In this document: one piece after another, positions 46,734-59,050 of the stretch
Layout: every line of letters begins with the position of its first letter
Numbering within the stretch: the first letter of the stretch is position 1
NCBI RefSeq assembly: GCF_041146795.1
Contig: NC_135179.1
Span: 10,022,547 to 10,086,546, forward strand
DNA: 64,000 nt
Source of the DNA: Maylandia zebra
Lineage: Eukaryota > Chordata > Actinopteri > Cichliformes > Cichlidae
Reading direction: 5' to 3'
Program-made: the position numbers and the translations under genes
Notes under the pieces: generated by a model
The model's input: only the letters and a program-made list of their open reading frames with translations
The model's database searches: none
Told to the model about the DNA's origin: nothing

Positions 46734-49178
46734 CTAGTGACAATTAATTAACACATACAAAGTGTCCACAATAGTTCAATATTGTTTCTCCCCCTGGTAC
46801 TGTCCTCTTTTCTCTTTGAAGCTAGTGGAATTCTACACAGGTGACCTCATCACACAGCGAGCACTGGAACGATACTGTACAAACTGGGAATAGAAGCTGG
46901 CAAGGCACAGTGGGCGAGTTTAGCAGTGGTTAGTACTTTGCTGTTGTGTTGTGTGTACATATTTAAGAAAATCACTTTCCCAAGTGCAATATAATATTTT
47001 AATAGATAATTTCTTGACTAATCTCAAATAACATTGTCTCATCAACCCTGGAAATTTACTCAAACACATGTTAGATGATCAGACCCATGCTGACTAACTG
47101 TATGATATGAGGTTTCGGAAACACCATTAAATGCCACTCTGGATTCTGTTTTCTTTACAGTGTAGCCTCACTACCTCTCTATAGGTACATAGTAAAAGTA
47201 TTTTCTGTTTAATCTGTAAGACTTAAATTTCATTAATTATTATTTTATTTTATTATTTTACCGTCTAGATACCATGGGAAAAGCACATCTTGCTCATTGC
47301 TACTGTCAATCAAGGGATAATCTAAAACCTGTAAATATAATTCAGGACCAAACGCTTCTCTGTCCCTTCTGGGCTTCACAAAGAGTTTCTTTTCCCTTTG
47401 TTTGACACAGCCCTGGGATATCTTACTACTATTACCCTGATGGTAATCCAGTTTTGTTTTGTTTTTTCCAAAGCTTATCAACGCTCCGGTCATCAGGGAC
47501 AGCATACAGCAACCGCAGCAACTGCACTGGAATGTGGAAATACAGGATGTGGAATATGAGTCGCCTGCAAACAGTGCACCAACAAAAGGCTTGGTATGTT
47601 TATACACATTCAGAAAGACCACTTTAGGTATTGGGCTGGGGACTTGGAATATCACTTTGGGGGGGATAAAGGCTTTATAGTCAGTGTTCAGTTAAACAAG
47701 ACAGTTTGAAGTTCAAACAGAAGGTTAAATGTGTGTTAGTTTCAAGGTTAAGATCATGTTAGACGATGAGGGGATGTAATAGGAATTACTAACATGCTAA
47801 TAGGTGTTTGCACTCTTTGTCATTTTGGAAATATTCTTACTGGCTTTGTTGCTTTTCTTGAGTAGCATGACCTGGCAGATATATTCATGCCTTTAGGGTA
47901 CAATTAAATTACTGTAGTCAGTTGTCAAATACACATGGGGAAATAAAATATGCCCTTAAGCATTTCTACTCACCAATTAACAGGCTACATCTTATTCCTT
48001 TCTTTTTTATTCAGAATGTGTTGGGGGATATATGTGAAGAGTTTAAAGAAACATTTACTAACATCTTCATATTACAAAACCAACAGTGTAAATAATATGG
48101 ATTTTTTTTAAAGGTCTTATCTCATAAATTAAATTACAGAAGCCTTAAATGCCTTTCAAACATCTTTTTCAGATTTTATTCCCAAAGAAATATGTTTAGT
48201 GTGACAATATACAATTTATCATAAAAAAGTATGTTGAATTGCTGTAATAAATGTTGCTTTGGACGTGGAGCCGTAACCGACAGCACCCAAACTGACCCAA
48301 CCTCCTAGTGCTCCTTAGCTTTTATACCAGGCTATAAAAAGAACACAGCGGGCCAATTATTAACTCCTGTAACCCTACACTACAGACCCTCCCAAACAAG
48401 CACATACACACAATGATGTTGAAATAATGGGTGGGGCTCAGTACCCAGTGAGATGACAGGGCTGAAAAAGCACCTTTGTGGATGTAAATAAGTGATAAGA
48501 ACACAATTTCTATCATAAAATTTAAATTAAAACATGCCAATAATGTTACCATTACTGGCATCAGTGGCACTCATTGTCCCTTTTTTAATCCTGTAACACA
48601 TTTTTTTATCTTTAAGAGGAAGGACGTTGATTCTGTGATTAAATACAAAATAAATAAAATATTTTATTTCACAGCTACACAGACTACGATCAGTGCCTTT
48701 GGTAAACATAAGGTTCGCAAAGACGTGTATGCTCAGTAGTTTAGCAGAAGCAGAAAGGAAGTAAAGCGTGTTGGACATGTGAGTTTTGTCTTGTTTTCAA
48801 CAAATTCAGTGAAAAACCAATGAAGAATCGCCCTATCTTGTCACATGTTTTATCTTAAGTGTATCTAAAATATGACATATTATATATCATCTGTGCCATG
48901 GACCAAAACTAAAACTATAATAACTACATGAAAGACTAACTAGGTTATAGTATGTGATATATTGTAATGAAAAACAGCTACTAAAGAGGAAGCCCGGTCT
49001 TTCATTCAAATTTCAACCACTGCTGGTTTTGGTCTTCTTCATTAAAATTTACTAAAAATAATAAACATATAGAATATTGTGAGTTTTAACCTTTAATTAT
49101 TTTCAAAATATACGTGAAAATTAGGATAATTAACTTCAACCAAATAGCACCTTCAGCCAGAGGGAGATGACGTTATTG
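46734..49178. other. Intergenic; one unassigned double open frame
   Basis: Mostly AT-rich. At 47,245-47,655 (minus, 136 codons) and 47,459-47,680 (plus, 73 codons) open frames overlap. I recognise neither, and neither has a clear pair of splice sites. A possible nphp1 polyadenylation signal, minus-strand ATTAAA, is at 49092-49097, 82 bases after its stop. Confidence 0.4.
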
Positions 49179-52100
49179 TCACCACGCCACACGGAGAAGG
49201 TCAAAAGTCAACTCGGTAACATCAAAAGCGAGATGCGCGTGAGCGCCATCAACAAAGACCTCAGGAACTCCTGACTGGCCGGTGTTGTTGCGTTGGTTTT
49301 TCAGCATTTCCAGCATTGCGTAGATGACTCTTGCGCGTTGTTCCTCAGAGAGCGGGTCCGCCCAACGATAACAGGGCAGCGATGGAGAGTGGAGCAGGAA
49401 ATACACAGATGACATGTAGACTTTAACAAACTCCAGTTTTAGATAGGAGAGGTCCCTCTGTAAACACACAGGGAGAAAGCTTTAGTTCATATTCACATCT
49501 CAGTGTAAGCCACCCAATCTATTATACTGACAGCATCCTCTACAGGTCTGAGCTGATATTACGCATCCAAAGATGCAGACTGTTACTGTAATAATGTGTA
49601 ATGTATTAATGTGTATGCGATAGTCCCCGTAGGGAAATTGCTCCTCTGCATTTAACCCATTCACCCAGTGAAGCAGTGGGCAGCCACCAATGCAGCGCCC
49701 AGGGAGCAGTGTGTAGGGACGGTACCTCAGGGTAACCGTTCAGTGGAGTCGAACCCCCCAACCTTCCGATCATGGGGCCACCACTCTACCTACTGAGCTA
49801 TCCCTACCCCACTGAGCTATCCCTAAACTCAGTAGCTATCCCTACTGAGTTTAATTAATTAAACCAGGCAATCAATACTTCTTCAAAGCTACCTTTTACC
49901 TAACCAAAACATCCTATTTCCTCTTTGTTCCCAAAAAGAAAGCAGATCCCCAACATATCACTTTGTAATGGGATCTGTGTCCCAAAACCCTGTTTCCAAA
50001 AGAGTTGTAATAATGCATAAAATGTAAATAAATCCAGAATGTCTGGCCTGCAAATCATACAATCCCTTATATTTGATTAAACATGACAAAAAGACATATT
50101 AAAAACCTGGAAGGAAAAAATAATTAAAATTTTTACGTTTCAAAATAGTTGGTACAGGCCCGATTAATATATTTACAGGTTTGCATATGCTTCCATCCAG
50201 ACACAGGGGACGCTAGACCACCGAGACAACTACACTTAAACTCAAACTCAGCAGTTTTTCAGTCGTTTTATAATGACTGCCATTATACTATTTAAGCAAA
50301 TATGTAGTTCAAATAATTTGCATTCCATTTTTTATATTTGCACCGGGCAAAAATGTGTTTGGACACAGAGTTGTATAACTACACACCTACACGCACGCAC
50401 CTTTTGTGCTCTGTTCATGTTAGTCTCAGCATCCAGCCAGGCACTCTGGAAGAAACACAGTTATTTGAATATTCAGTTGTCCTTACCATCAAACAAATGT
50501 GATGGGTCATACCACTTAACAAGCTTTAAACTCTCTCTATATATAATCACACATTATTTTTACTATGAGAATATTAAAAATAATCTCACAGAAATCATCT
50601 TCAACAAGCAGAATTTCAGCTGTGTTGATAAAGCAACAAAACAAAGGAGCAGTTGTTGAATCTTATTTGAATGACAAATGTGACTTTTCTCACCCTGAGA
50701 GCATCTAACAGGTCTGGCTGGTCCAACAACACAGGGAAGGTTGAAAGTATAGGACTGCATATTAGATCTGAAAGAGAGATAATGGTATTAAACCCAGAGC
50801 TGTGAATGTGATCGGTTTGGATAAGAACCACTGACAGTGCGAGCTACCTGCATTCTGCATTGTGGGCCTGTCCATCAGCAGTGCGTCTGCAAGCAGATGC
50901 CTGTGCAGAACCAGCAGATGGATGCAGTTTAGGCAGTGGAGGAGAGTATCTGGAAGGACACTGAAGAGAAAAAATGTACTTATTACAAACATATACATGC
51001 ACGCACATACATACACACAGGGATATATCTGAGATGAGTCAGGAATGAGTCCAAATAAACAGAGGAAGGCTTTATGGATAAGATATTCTACTGCAGGTGT
51101 TCAAGCACAGTGGCAGTCTTTTTTTCACTGATCTTCTAACCCGAGCTGTGTTTGCGTCCGGCTGTTGGCTGATTTCAGCTTAACAACAAGTTTGGGCTGC
51201 CGCCTGGCTTGGAGCATCTGCTGGAAAACACCACTTGGAGCTGAAAGGAGAGGAGATACACTGATTAATATAACATAAAAACTATTATTTTGTTTCTATT
51301 GTTTTTTCCTTATATTATTTTAAGATCAAAATGTACTGAGTCTGCCATTTCTCCTTACATCCTCTAGTGGGTGACGCCTCCACTGCTACATCCTTCTCAT
51401 ATGGAGTGCCACCATTCACAGGCAGTTCATAGGTCCTGTACACAGTAGATAATTCAATTTTGTGCGCGCTTAATAATGTCAGTGGTTTTGCGCTAGGTGT
51501 CATTTTACTTTGTTAATCTTTTCACTACTGTAGGTGTCTAAAGAAAAGATATTCTGATATATTTTCGCAGCTTTTTCTGCATATGTCTGGATGAATGTAA
51601 AAAAACACATGTACCTGTTCGGCACAGGATTTCCTGCATCATCGGTCAATTTGAGGAAAGCCCAACCACAGCTTAGGTCTCCTCTCTCCCCAGTAGACTA
51701 AAACAGAGACACTTTTTCTTTTCTTTCCTTATATACATTTTTGTAATTCGCAAAATTGTATGCACCCTTACATTTCGTATAAAAGTGACTCCTAATTCAA
51801 AGAGGATCCCGAGGTTAGGAGACGCAGAGTTGCAGCGCAGAAAACAGTCTCCATCCAAGAGGGTGGGCAAGATACCGGTCACCTTGAACAGACACACACA
51901 TGAACACATGCTAAATTTCACATTTCTCACAATTTCTTTTTTTGTCTTCTTTTGCAGAGCCTCAGTACAAAGAGTCTGCAAATCAGTTTGTGTTGTAAGG
52001 TTACAAACATAGCAACCTCCACATACCCTTGGAGAGAAGCTCCAGGTCTTTGGGCTCTTGGCGTTGTAGGCTGCCCTTATTATGTGGATGTTACTCAAAA

Positions 52101-54560
52101 CCTGAAACACAGTGAAACTCATGTTGAAAAAAGCAAGAGAGCAAGGGAATTAGATACAAAGAGTTAAATCTGAAAAAAACCCTGCATAAAAATCTTCCTG
52201 TTTTATGGCAGAAACGTGTTCTTTGTTGTCTGAGTTGAGCTGAAATGTGACTGTTTCATAAGCTTACACACTTAAAGAGACCAATACATGATTCCTGCCA
52301 CTAAAGTAATCAAGGATATGAATTACTACATCCACACTAGCCCGGTTAAATTTGAAAACGGCATTTTGGTCTGAAAACGCTCCGCGTCACACTATCGTTT
52401 TCAGTTGTTTTCACAGAGTTGTTGATCCATGGCCGAAAACGATTACGTTCCAGTCCTGCGCATGCATGAAACGCAAGACGATTCGACCTGCCTCATTTCT
52501 GTCTGCTGCTTATTTACTTTCCGGCTCTCTGAAATGTTGTGACAAAATGTTGAGGAAAAGCACCAAGTTTTTTAAATGGACTAACAATGAGGTGAGTTGT
52601 TGCTGCGAGTAACACAAAAGTACAAAGTTGCAAAGCAAGTGAGAATTAAAGAATTTGAAGAAAAGCTATCTGGAGCATGTGCAAACTGATCTTTAATAGG
52701 GCTGTCAAAATTGAGAACAAACAAAACAACTGCTGTATAATGCCCTCCGCTATCATAGTTTAATTGGTCACATGACTGCATCACATGACAAAATGTATCA
52801 TCAACTTCGAAAAAGTTCCGGGTTCGCTGTTCACACTGCTACGCAAAAACGGCGTTTTCGAATGTATCCGCTTTGAAAAGCGTTTTCAGAACGCTGCGCT
52901 TTCCTTGACCTGTATGCACCCTTACATTTCGGTCTCAGTGTGGACGGAAGGCCAAAACGGAGAGACAACGATGCCCTAGCCGTAATGTTTGACACCTGTT
53001 TTACCTAATACACCAAAAGTATTAATAAAATTCATTATACTCTGAAGACATTTGGAGAAATTAAAGAAGTGCAGTAAAACATTACAGTACAAAAGAACGT
53101 AATAATGATCGCTCCAACCAAGGAAGAATGGAAGCAAATGTTCCCCTGATTCTGTTTGTAATAACGACAGTGGTATAAGCTTTCTGCACAAGCAAATATG
53201 CTAAGCCATAAATTCTAGATGTGCAGATAAGGTTGAAATAGCTCTTTTTGCAGACGACTGTACACCACTTTATACAGCACATTTGAGTCTATTTAGAGTG
53301 ACGCAAAAAAGAAAAAACTTCATATAATGAAGCGTTCAGGATCTTTCTCAGTTCTCTAAATGTTTGTGACTTAGTACCTTTCTTGGTGTGTGGCATAAAT
53401 TTATGTTGTAAATATCTCATAATGGTTTTAAATGATTTCTTTTTCATTTTTTGTCATGGACTAGTGTCTAAAATAAAAGTATACAGAGACAACCATGATA
53501 CCTGAGTTCCGTCAAAGGCGCAGAGGCGGACGTGCCGGCTGAGGACTTGAACACCGACCCCAGGAGTAGGAATCATCCTGCAGCTCCACAAACTGAAACA
53601 AACACTCGTGCTGACCTGCCGAGGACGAACCTACACCACAGGAGAATCACACAGTAGGCAGGTTTATGACTATAGTTGCTGGTAAGTGTCAGAAACACAG
53701 GGACAAGCTCACCTTGCCAGTGTCTGGGTCCAGGAAGAGGTCTTTAAAGGAGAGCTGTGATTGGCTGAGCTGAGGCTGAATGTAATGACTTCCTCTGTAT
53801 GTTACACCTAATAAAGGACACAAAGGGTTACAGCTTTGCCCTGAAAGTCATGTAGCATTGGCTTGTTAGATAAATATTACTATTTACAGTGACAGCTGCT
53901 TCTATCAATACGGTAACAATAGGGTAAAAATTGTGCATCTAACTCACCATTCAACCTACTGTACCAAAACAACTACAGTAATAAAAATAACATCCAGTAT
54001 AACTCACCCAGTATAAACTCTTAATTGTTGAAGCCTGTGCAGTTATGAACTTGAATAAATTAAAATGTCTTTTAAACCAGCTCCTTTATCTCACAGTGTA
54101 AGCTGTTCAAGCTGTTTTAAGTTTTGGGTGTCATCTTAGTTTAAATCCAAATTTCCATTAAAATGCAACAATTTGTAGAATTGTTGATTTTTCCAAATAT
54201 AAATGTGACACATCCTGTGATTTCTGCTTCACTGATGCAAGGATTTGTTACTACCTTGGAATACATTACTTAGAATTGGGGAAATGTAATCCACATATTT
54301 TGCTGCTTTATAGAAAAATTATACATTGACAAAGTAATTGGCAGAAGTTGAGTAACTGGCAATGAAAACAGTTTTCCCCTAGCCTTATAACAGCCACTTA
54401 ACCTGTAGGATGATGTCAGGCAGCACTAAGGGAGGCAGGTCTGTTCACCACCAGTGGACCAGCAAGCTCTAGGATTTACTGAATTCTGCCAGTGCTTCCA
54501 AAACTGCACAGATCCCCCATTGTGGGCAGAGTTTACTTCATATTAATTTGTGAGTTTATC

Positions 54561-54611
<51 letters not shown>

Positions 54612-54618
54612 TCACACA

Positions 54619-54662
<44 letters not shown>

Positions 54663-57600
54663 CTGCATAATGACCTTCCTCCACCAGTAATTTATTGAGA
54701 GTTGATGGTCTGAATCCTGAAGGTATAGCACCCATGGCGGAGAGCACATCTGTTGCATCAATCTGTCACAGACACACGATAAAACCATAAAACGTATTTA
54801 ACACAGCGCTAAAGATTATGAATGCAGTATTTGTTGTTGGGAAAATTAATAGCAATTTCAGTTCTTGTAGTTATAACTGTAGAGTATAGAAAGTCGCACC
54901 TCACTCAGAGCCTTTTTGACTGTAGACCAGTTAGAATGTGAAGCACTGTCAACAAAAACAAAAGAAACCAAGAATAATTATGTTATTCATTCACACCAGT
55001 AAGTAATATTTTTATGTTGCCATTAATCTGGATAAATGTAGTTTTCAAAATTATCTTCCTTTTAAACAAAGTCTCTCAAGTGTAGGGAAACACAGACCCT
55101 GGAAGCTTAATGCCATTAAATAAAAATTAAATAAAAAACTTTCAACCTCCATTTGTCTGGATCATCAGTTAATTCTTCACTATCTTGATTTTCCTCCTCT
55201 TCCGACTCCTCCTTGTCATCATCATCTTCTTTTGAATCATTGTCATCATCATCATCATCTTCCTCATCAACACTAGAGCCAATCTAACACATTATGGTTA
55301 CATTTAAAATATAATCAGAAATCATATCCTGTTATGGTCTTGATCTTTTTTGTCAGTCTATACTAATATTAAAAACACAATGAATAAAGAAAACTGCTGC
55401 AGGCTGCATTTTAATGTTCTCAGTAATGTTTTATAATTCCTTCAGCTAAACACTTGTCTAAATGAAAATTCATAATGTTGGACTTGCTATCATTGCAGAT
55501 TTTGTACCTTCAGGAAGGTTTTTGGAACCACTCCTCTGCTGCCTTTAGTGTTCTGAGCCAGCCACCATCCATCTGCTGCCTTCCTGATAATCCTCAACAC
55601 CTCCCCCTTCTGAAACAACAGGCCACAGAACACCATGTAAGTTCACATAACTCACACATTTATAACAAACAGATGAGATCAAATGCAGTTCATCACAGAC
55701 ATGTCTAAAATTCAGATGTGAGGATAAACCTATCTTCCTAATCGGTTAAGTACTTGATTAAAAATTAACCAGCAATGGAATAAGATTCATTAACACAAAG
55801 GGATATCAAATTGGATAAGTGGAGATGGATGGATGGATGGATGGATGGATGGATGGATGGATGGATGGATGGATGGATGGATGGATGGACATAACGATTA
55901 ATAAAGCTTATAAATTACACTACAGTGCACTAGACTACATGCCAATATCTACCAGACACATCATAGAAATGTTTAAAATTAAAAAGGTAAATAGTTTTCA
56001 GAAATATGTAAATTACATTTGTTACTTAATTCAGGCCTGCAAGACTTGAAGAAGAAGATTTGGATGGCTAGAGCGCCCTCTTCTGTTGAAACTAAATATT
56101 ATACAATATCGCTTTTAACATGCAAGGGGAAAGAATCCAAGCTCTAAACGTCCTAAATATATTGCTGACATCAAGGCTGTTTGTGTTTTACCCGAACAGA
56201 CAGATCTCCTTCCTGCTCTCCTTTGAAATCACTGAGGACCATGTAGATGCGAGCATCTGACTGAGATGGCGGTTTCAAATCTCGCCTCTCATCACCGGCA
56301 ATGTTGTTAACAATTTCTACATGCTCCTCTTCATTGTCGTTACTGTCTTCGTCATCGTCTTCTTCAGCACTATTTTCACTATCTTCCTTTGAAACATTAC
56401 TGTGGACCAGGGAATAATTCAGTGAAAAAAGGTATTCTTGGGTCAGATTTGTCAATCAATTGTCATTGAATCTGTCAGATAAACTGATGCTTTGCAATGA
56501 AGCATGCAGGTTAAATTGTTGTGGGGAAGTCAAGCCCCCTGCAGCATGGACTATAAAGTACATACACAGATCAACAACAAAAAAACTCTACCGTCCCAGT
56601 TTTCCTTCTTTGCACTTAACACACATTTCACTAACCCTGCTTCAGTGCTAGGTCCTGGTGGCGACAGCTCCAGAGAGAGAGTTTTTAGACGCTCCATGAT
56701 GTTTTGCACTCGTCGCTCCTCTTCCTGTTTCCTCTGATCATAATTGCCCACTGGAGCCAGCTCCTCACCCTGAAAGATCAAGCGTTAGCTTATGATGGCT
56801 AATTAGCTACACTGCTGTCAACCATGCAACATTTTCCACAAAGATAAATTAATATATCGATTTGCTGCCGTAAGTAATGACAACTGCTTTAATAAAAACA
56901 ACTAATATTAGTCAAGTAATATCACTGATTGCTTCCAATTGTTGGCATCGAAAGATTATATTAAATCTGTGTACAATAATAGTATTTGAAAAGGTTGAAA
57001 AGTTTCTTAAAGATTAGAAAACTAACCTTGCTCAGTTTCTTCAGTGTCCTTAGTGTCTCCTCTGCTGACATTTGCAGTTTTTGGCATCTGTTTGCAAGTA
57101 GATATCAAATTTTCAAGCATTCCATAAAGTAGGTGATCAGGGCATGTGGTAGAGAGGGTCATCATGCTGAAATATCCTTGGGCAGACTGATAGCGAACTC
57201 ACTGATGGACCCATTGCAGTCTGAGTACGTGTGTAATTGTTAGAAAATGTTTATAGATACAATCCTGTATGGATTTGTGCGTGACTGGGTGAGTGACACT
57301 TTTAGCAGAAAACCCTTTGAGTGCTCAACTGACTACTAACTACACACAAGGATTTCAATGTTAAAACAGGTGAGGGTGCTCATCTTAAGGAGTAAGGAAG
57401 GGCACTGCTGGTGCTCTACCTTCGAAAGGCCTCTTCAGTGGATCCAGCCTGGCTCTGGACATCCTTCTCCAGACTGTCAACCTGTGAAAGTGTTTAAATC
57501 AATGTACAGTTCAGCGTTTATATTGATGATTATGTCGGTTTTTATTCTGGTTTACATTGCTAACTCACAGCAGTGCATCATAATGAATTGTTACGAACAG

Positions 57601-57872
57601 ATGCTAATCAATATTTATGCTAGCGCATGCCACGTCGGTAAAGGGCTTATAAGACAAAAGTGTTTAGAGAAACAGTCGAGTTCAAGCCTCGGGATCACAT
57701 CATTTCGAAAAAGCTCTGGTGGTACATGTGCAACAACTGTATAACGTTCAGTCCGAACAGTTTGGTGCAGTCGCACCTAAGTTTAAAGCGTCGTTCTTGA
57801 ACTGACCTGTTTTTTTATTTCATCCACTTCTCTCTGGGCTAGCTGCAAAGGTCCTCTTCTTTTTAGTGGCAT
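49179..57872 (-). CDS. nphp1: Nephrocystin-1, complete 20-exon gene
   Basis: A ciliary transition-zone and cell-junction adaptor; loss causes nephronophthisis in humans. Minus-strand exons: 57807-57872, 57420-57481, 57027-57087, 56636-56769, 56192-56399, 55508-55609, 55147-55283, 54900-54945, 54675-54762, 53713-53807, 53502-53630, 52027-52101, 51772-51882, 51615-51697, 51359-51435, 51141-51240, 50848-50960, 50694-50767, 50401-50445, 49179-49457. Every junction is GT-AG and in phase; total 694 residues (human 732, also 20 exons). Residues 1-107 form the coiled-coil region ([21 protein letters not shown]). Two acidic runs flank an SH3 domain at about 156-211 (DGWWLAQN). The nephrocystin homology region follows ([37 protein letters not shown]). 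No damage seen. Confidence 0.97.
49618..49806 (-). repeat. tRNA-derived SINE, second family
   Basis: On the minus strand: TAGCTCAGTAGGTAGAGTGG (A box region) and GGTTCGACTCC (B box), then a body with CTGGGCGCTGCATTGGTGG and a tail AATTTCCCTACGGGGAC. At its head the phrase GAGCTATCCCTA recurs three times (to about 49,850). It lies in the last nphp1 intron. It is not a functional tRNA, since no acceptor pairing continues. Confidence 0.75.
49980..50165 (+). repeat. DNA-transposon-like repeat fragment
   Basis: CAAAACCCTGTTTCCAAAAG, then AGTTG, and near the right end AAATAGTTGGTACAGGCC, resemble the ends of a vertebrate DNA repeat whose consensus repeats AAAAAGTTGGGACA (recalled). In the last nphp1 intron. 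Confidence 0.5.
52330..52980 (+). mobile_element. Non-autonomous DNA transposon, possibly Harbinger-like
   Basis: The left end CATCCACACTAGCCCGGTTA and the complement of the right end (GTCCACACTGAGACCGAAAT) form imperfect inverted repeats, with AAAACG-rich subterminal sequence on both sides. Inside, a short frame [16 protein letters not shown] resembles the start of a SANT/Myb-like protein encoded by PIF/Harbinger-type elements; it stops soon after. It lies in the nphp1 intron between exons 11 and 12. The superfamily is a guess from that motif. Confidence 0.6.
54564..54661. repeat. (TC)n(AC)n compound microsatellite
   Basis: About 22 TC units pass into about 26 CA units, in an nphp1 intron a few bases from exon 9. 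The open frames across it are artefacts. Confidence 0.97.
55821..55889. repeat. (GGAT)n microsatellite
   Basis: About 16 ATGG units in nphp1 intron 5. The repeated Met-Asp-Gly-Trp frame is an artefact. Confidence 0.97.
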
Positions 57873-57972
57873 TTATACACTTTTTAGGGTCACACGGTAC
57901 GTGTGTTAGCTGATCTTCTAGCTTGCTAACTGACGCTGGGCTTCCAACAGTTGCTAAGCAACTGACTTCTTC

Positions 57973-58060
57973 TTCTTCTTCTGTATAAGGTTTATTGGCG
58001 GTTGGCAAACAGCAAAATGGTGCATTACCGCCACCAACTGGTGTGGAGTGTGGACCGAAA
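57973..58060 (-). repeat. Retroposed LINE-tail fragment with 17-bp TSD
   Basis: Exact 17-bp duplications AAGCAACTGACTTCTTC lie at 57956-57972 and 58061-58077. The insert, read on minus, is ACCAGTTGGTGGCGGTAATG, then TTTGCCAACCGCCAATAAA, and ends in a GAA-repeat tail. This is the 3' end of a common fish non-LTR element. It sits about 100 bp upstream of the nphp1 start codon. Confidence 0.82.
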
Positions 58061-58223
58061 AAGCAACTGACTTCTTCGATTTTTTTTTAATTGTCAATGT
58101 AATTTCCGTGCTCATTGTGGGTTTGTTTTAGTCAGCATATTTCGCTTATGTAATATATTTTTATATATTCGTAAATGAATGAACGCGATATTAATACAAA
58201 GACTATGTTTTCTGTTTTTTTTT

Positions 58224-58285
58224 TGCAATTATTGGCAGTTTACAAGCTTACATCAAGCTACCGCCGCCTACTGGTCTGGATATTT
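58224..58285 (-). repeat. Diverged second copy of the same tail
   Basis: ATTGGCAGTTTACAAGC and AGCTACCGCCGCCTACTGGT parallel the phrases ATTGGCGGTTGGCAAAC and TTACCGCCACCAACTGGT of the neighbouring copy, in the same orientation and order. Confidence 0.6.
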
Positions 58286-59050
58286 TCTCACGATTCCTTG
58301 AAAAATTACTGACGTTACTGCGACTTCATAATGTTGGAGTTGTTTGTGTTTAATGCGCATTTAATTCAGATTCAATGCCATAAGCGTAAAAATTGATCGG
58401 TCTAAAGCCAAATATTGGATCAAAAGGCAAAACTACCATTATTGATTGTAATCATATATGAATCCAAATACCCTCCAAATTATGATGTAATGCATTTCCA
58501 TTTCCTCTAATACTAGTTTTTAAATCCTAGATGTTTGATGCTTTTACAGGTTTTATGTCCAAAAAAGATAACATAAAATATTACTGATATTTTTACTTCT
58601 CTTCCGAATCGAGCGTGAATTCCCCCCCAATAATCCTCAGCTTTTGACTGATCGAACCCATCCAGCACCACATCTACAATACAATACAATCTTGGTCAAT
58701 ACGCCCTGTAAAATTATATCACTCTTTCAAAGGACACTTGCAATGCACAGTTGTGTAAGTGCTTTCAGAAAGACCTATAGGGGGCGTACGTTACGTCCTT
58801 TGCCTTTCGTGTTACCTTCACTGTCACTTTTCTTTTCCCCAAATTTCAAATGTATAATTTCAAAACATATCACCACTGTAACAGCGTTGGGGTTTTTTTT
58901 ATATAAAAAAAAGTTTAAAGGTCGCTTATGAGCCCATTTAAGATGTCGTTCGGCAAGCGTCCTCGCTAAATTGCCCCCGATTTTCTAAGTTACGACCCTT
59001 TGAGTGGCAGTGAAGGCAGCAAACACTGTTAGTTATGTCATTTATCAACC

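Larger units (their letters stand above)
57873..59050. promoter_or_regulatory. Shared upstream region of nphp1 and SDR gene
   Basis: The two divergent start codons are 1,178 bp apart, so both promoters must lie here or in upstream 5' exons. No TATA box is evident near either start. Two related short retroposed repeats sit on the nphp1 side (listed). Several T-runs and AT-rich stretches fill the middle. Confidence 0.5.

Noticed and set aside
49740-49806. Possible functional tRNA with good A and B boxes
   Set aside because: No acceptor or T-stem pairing is kept, and it continues into a SINE body and tail.
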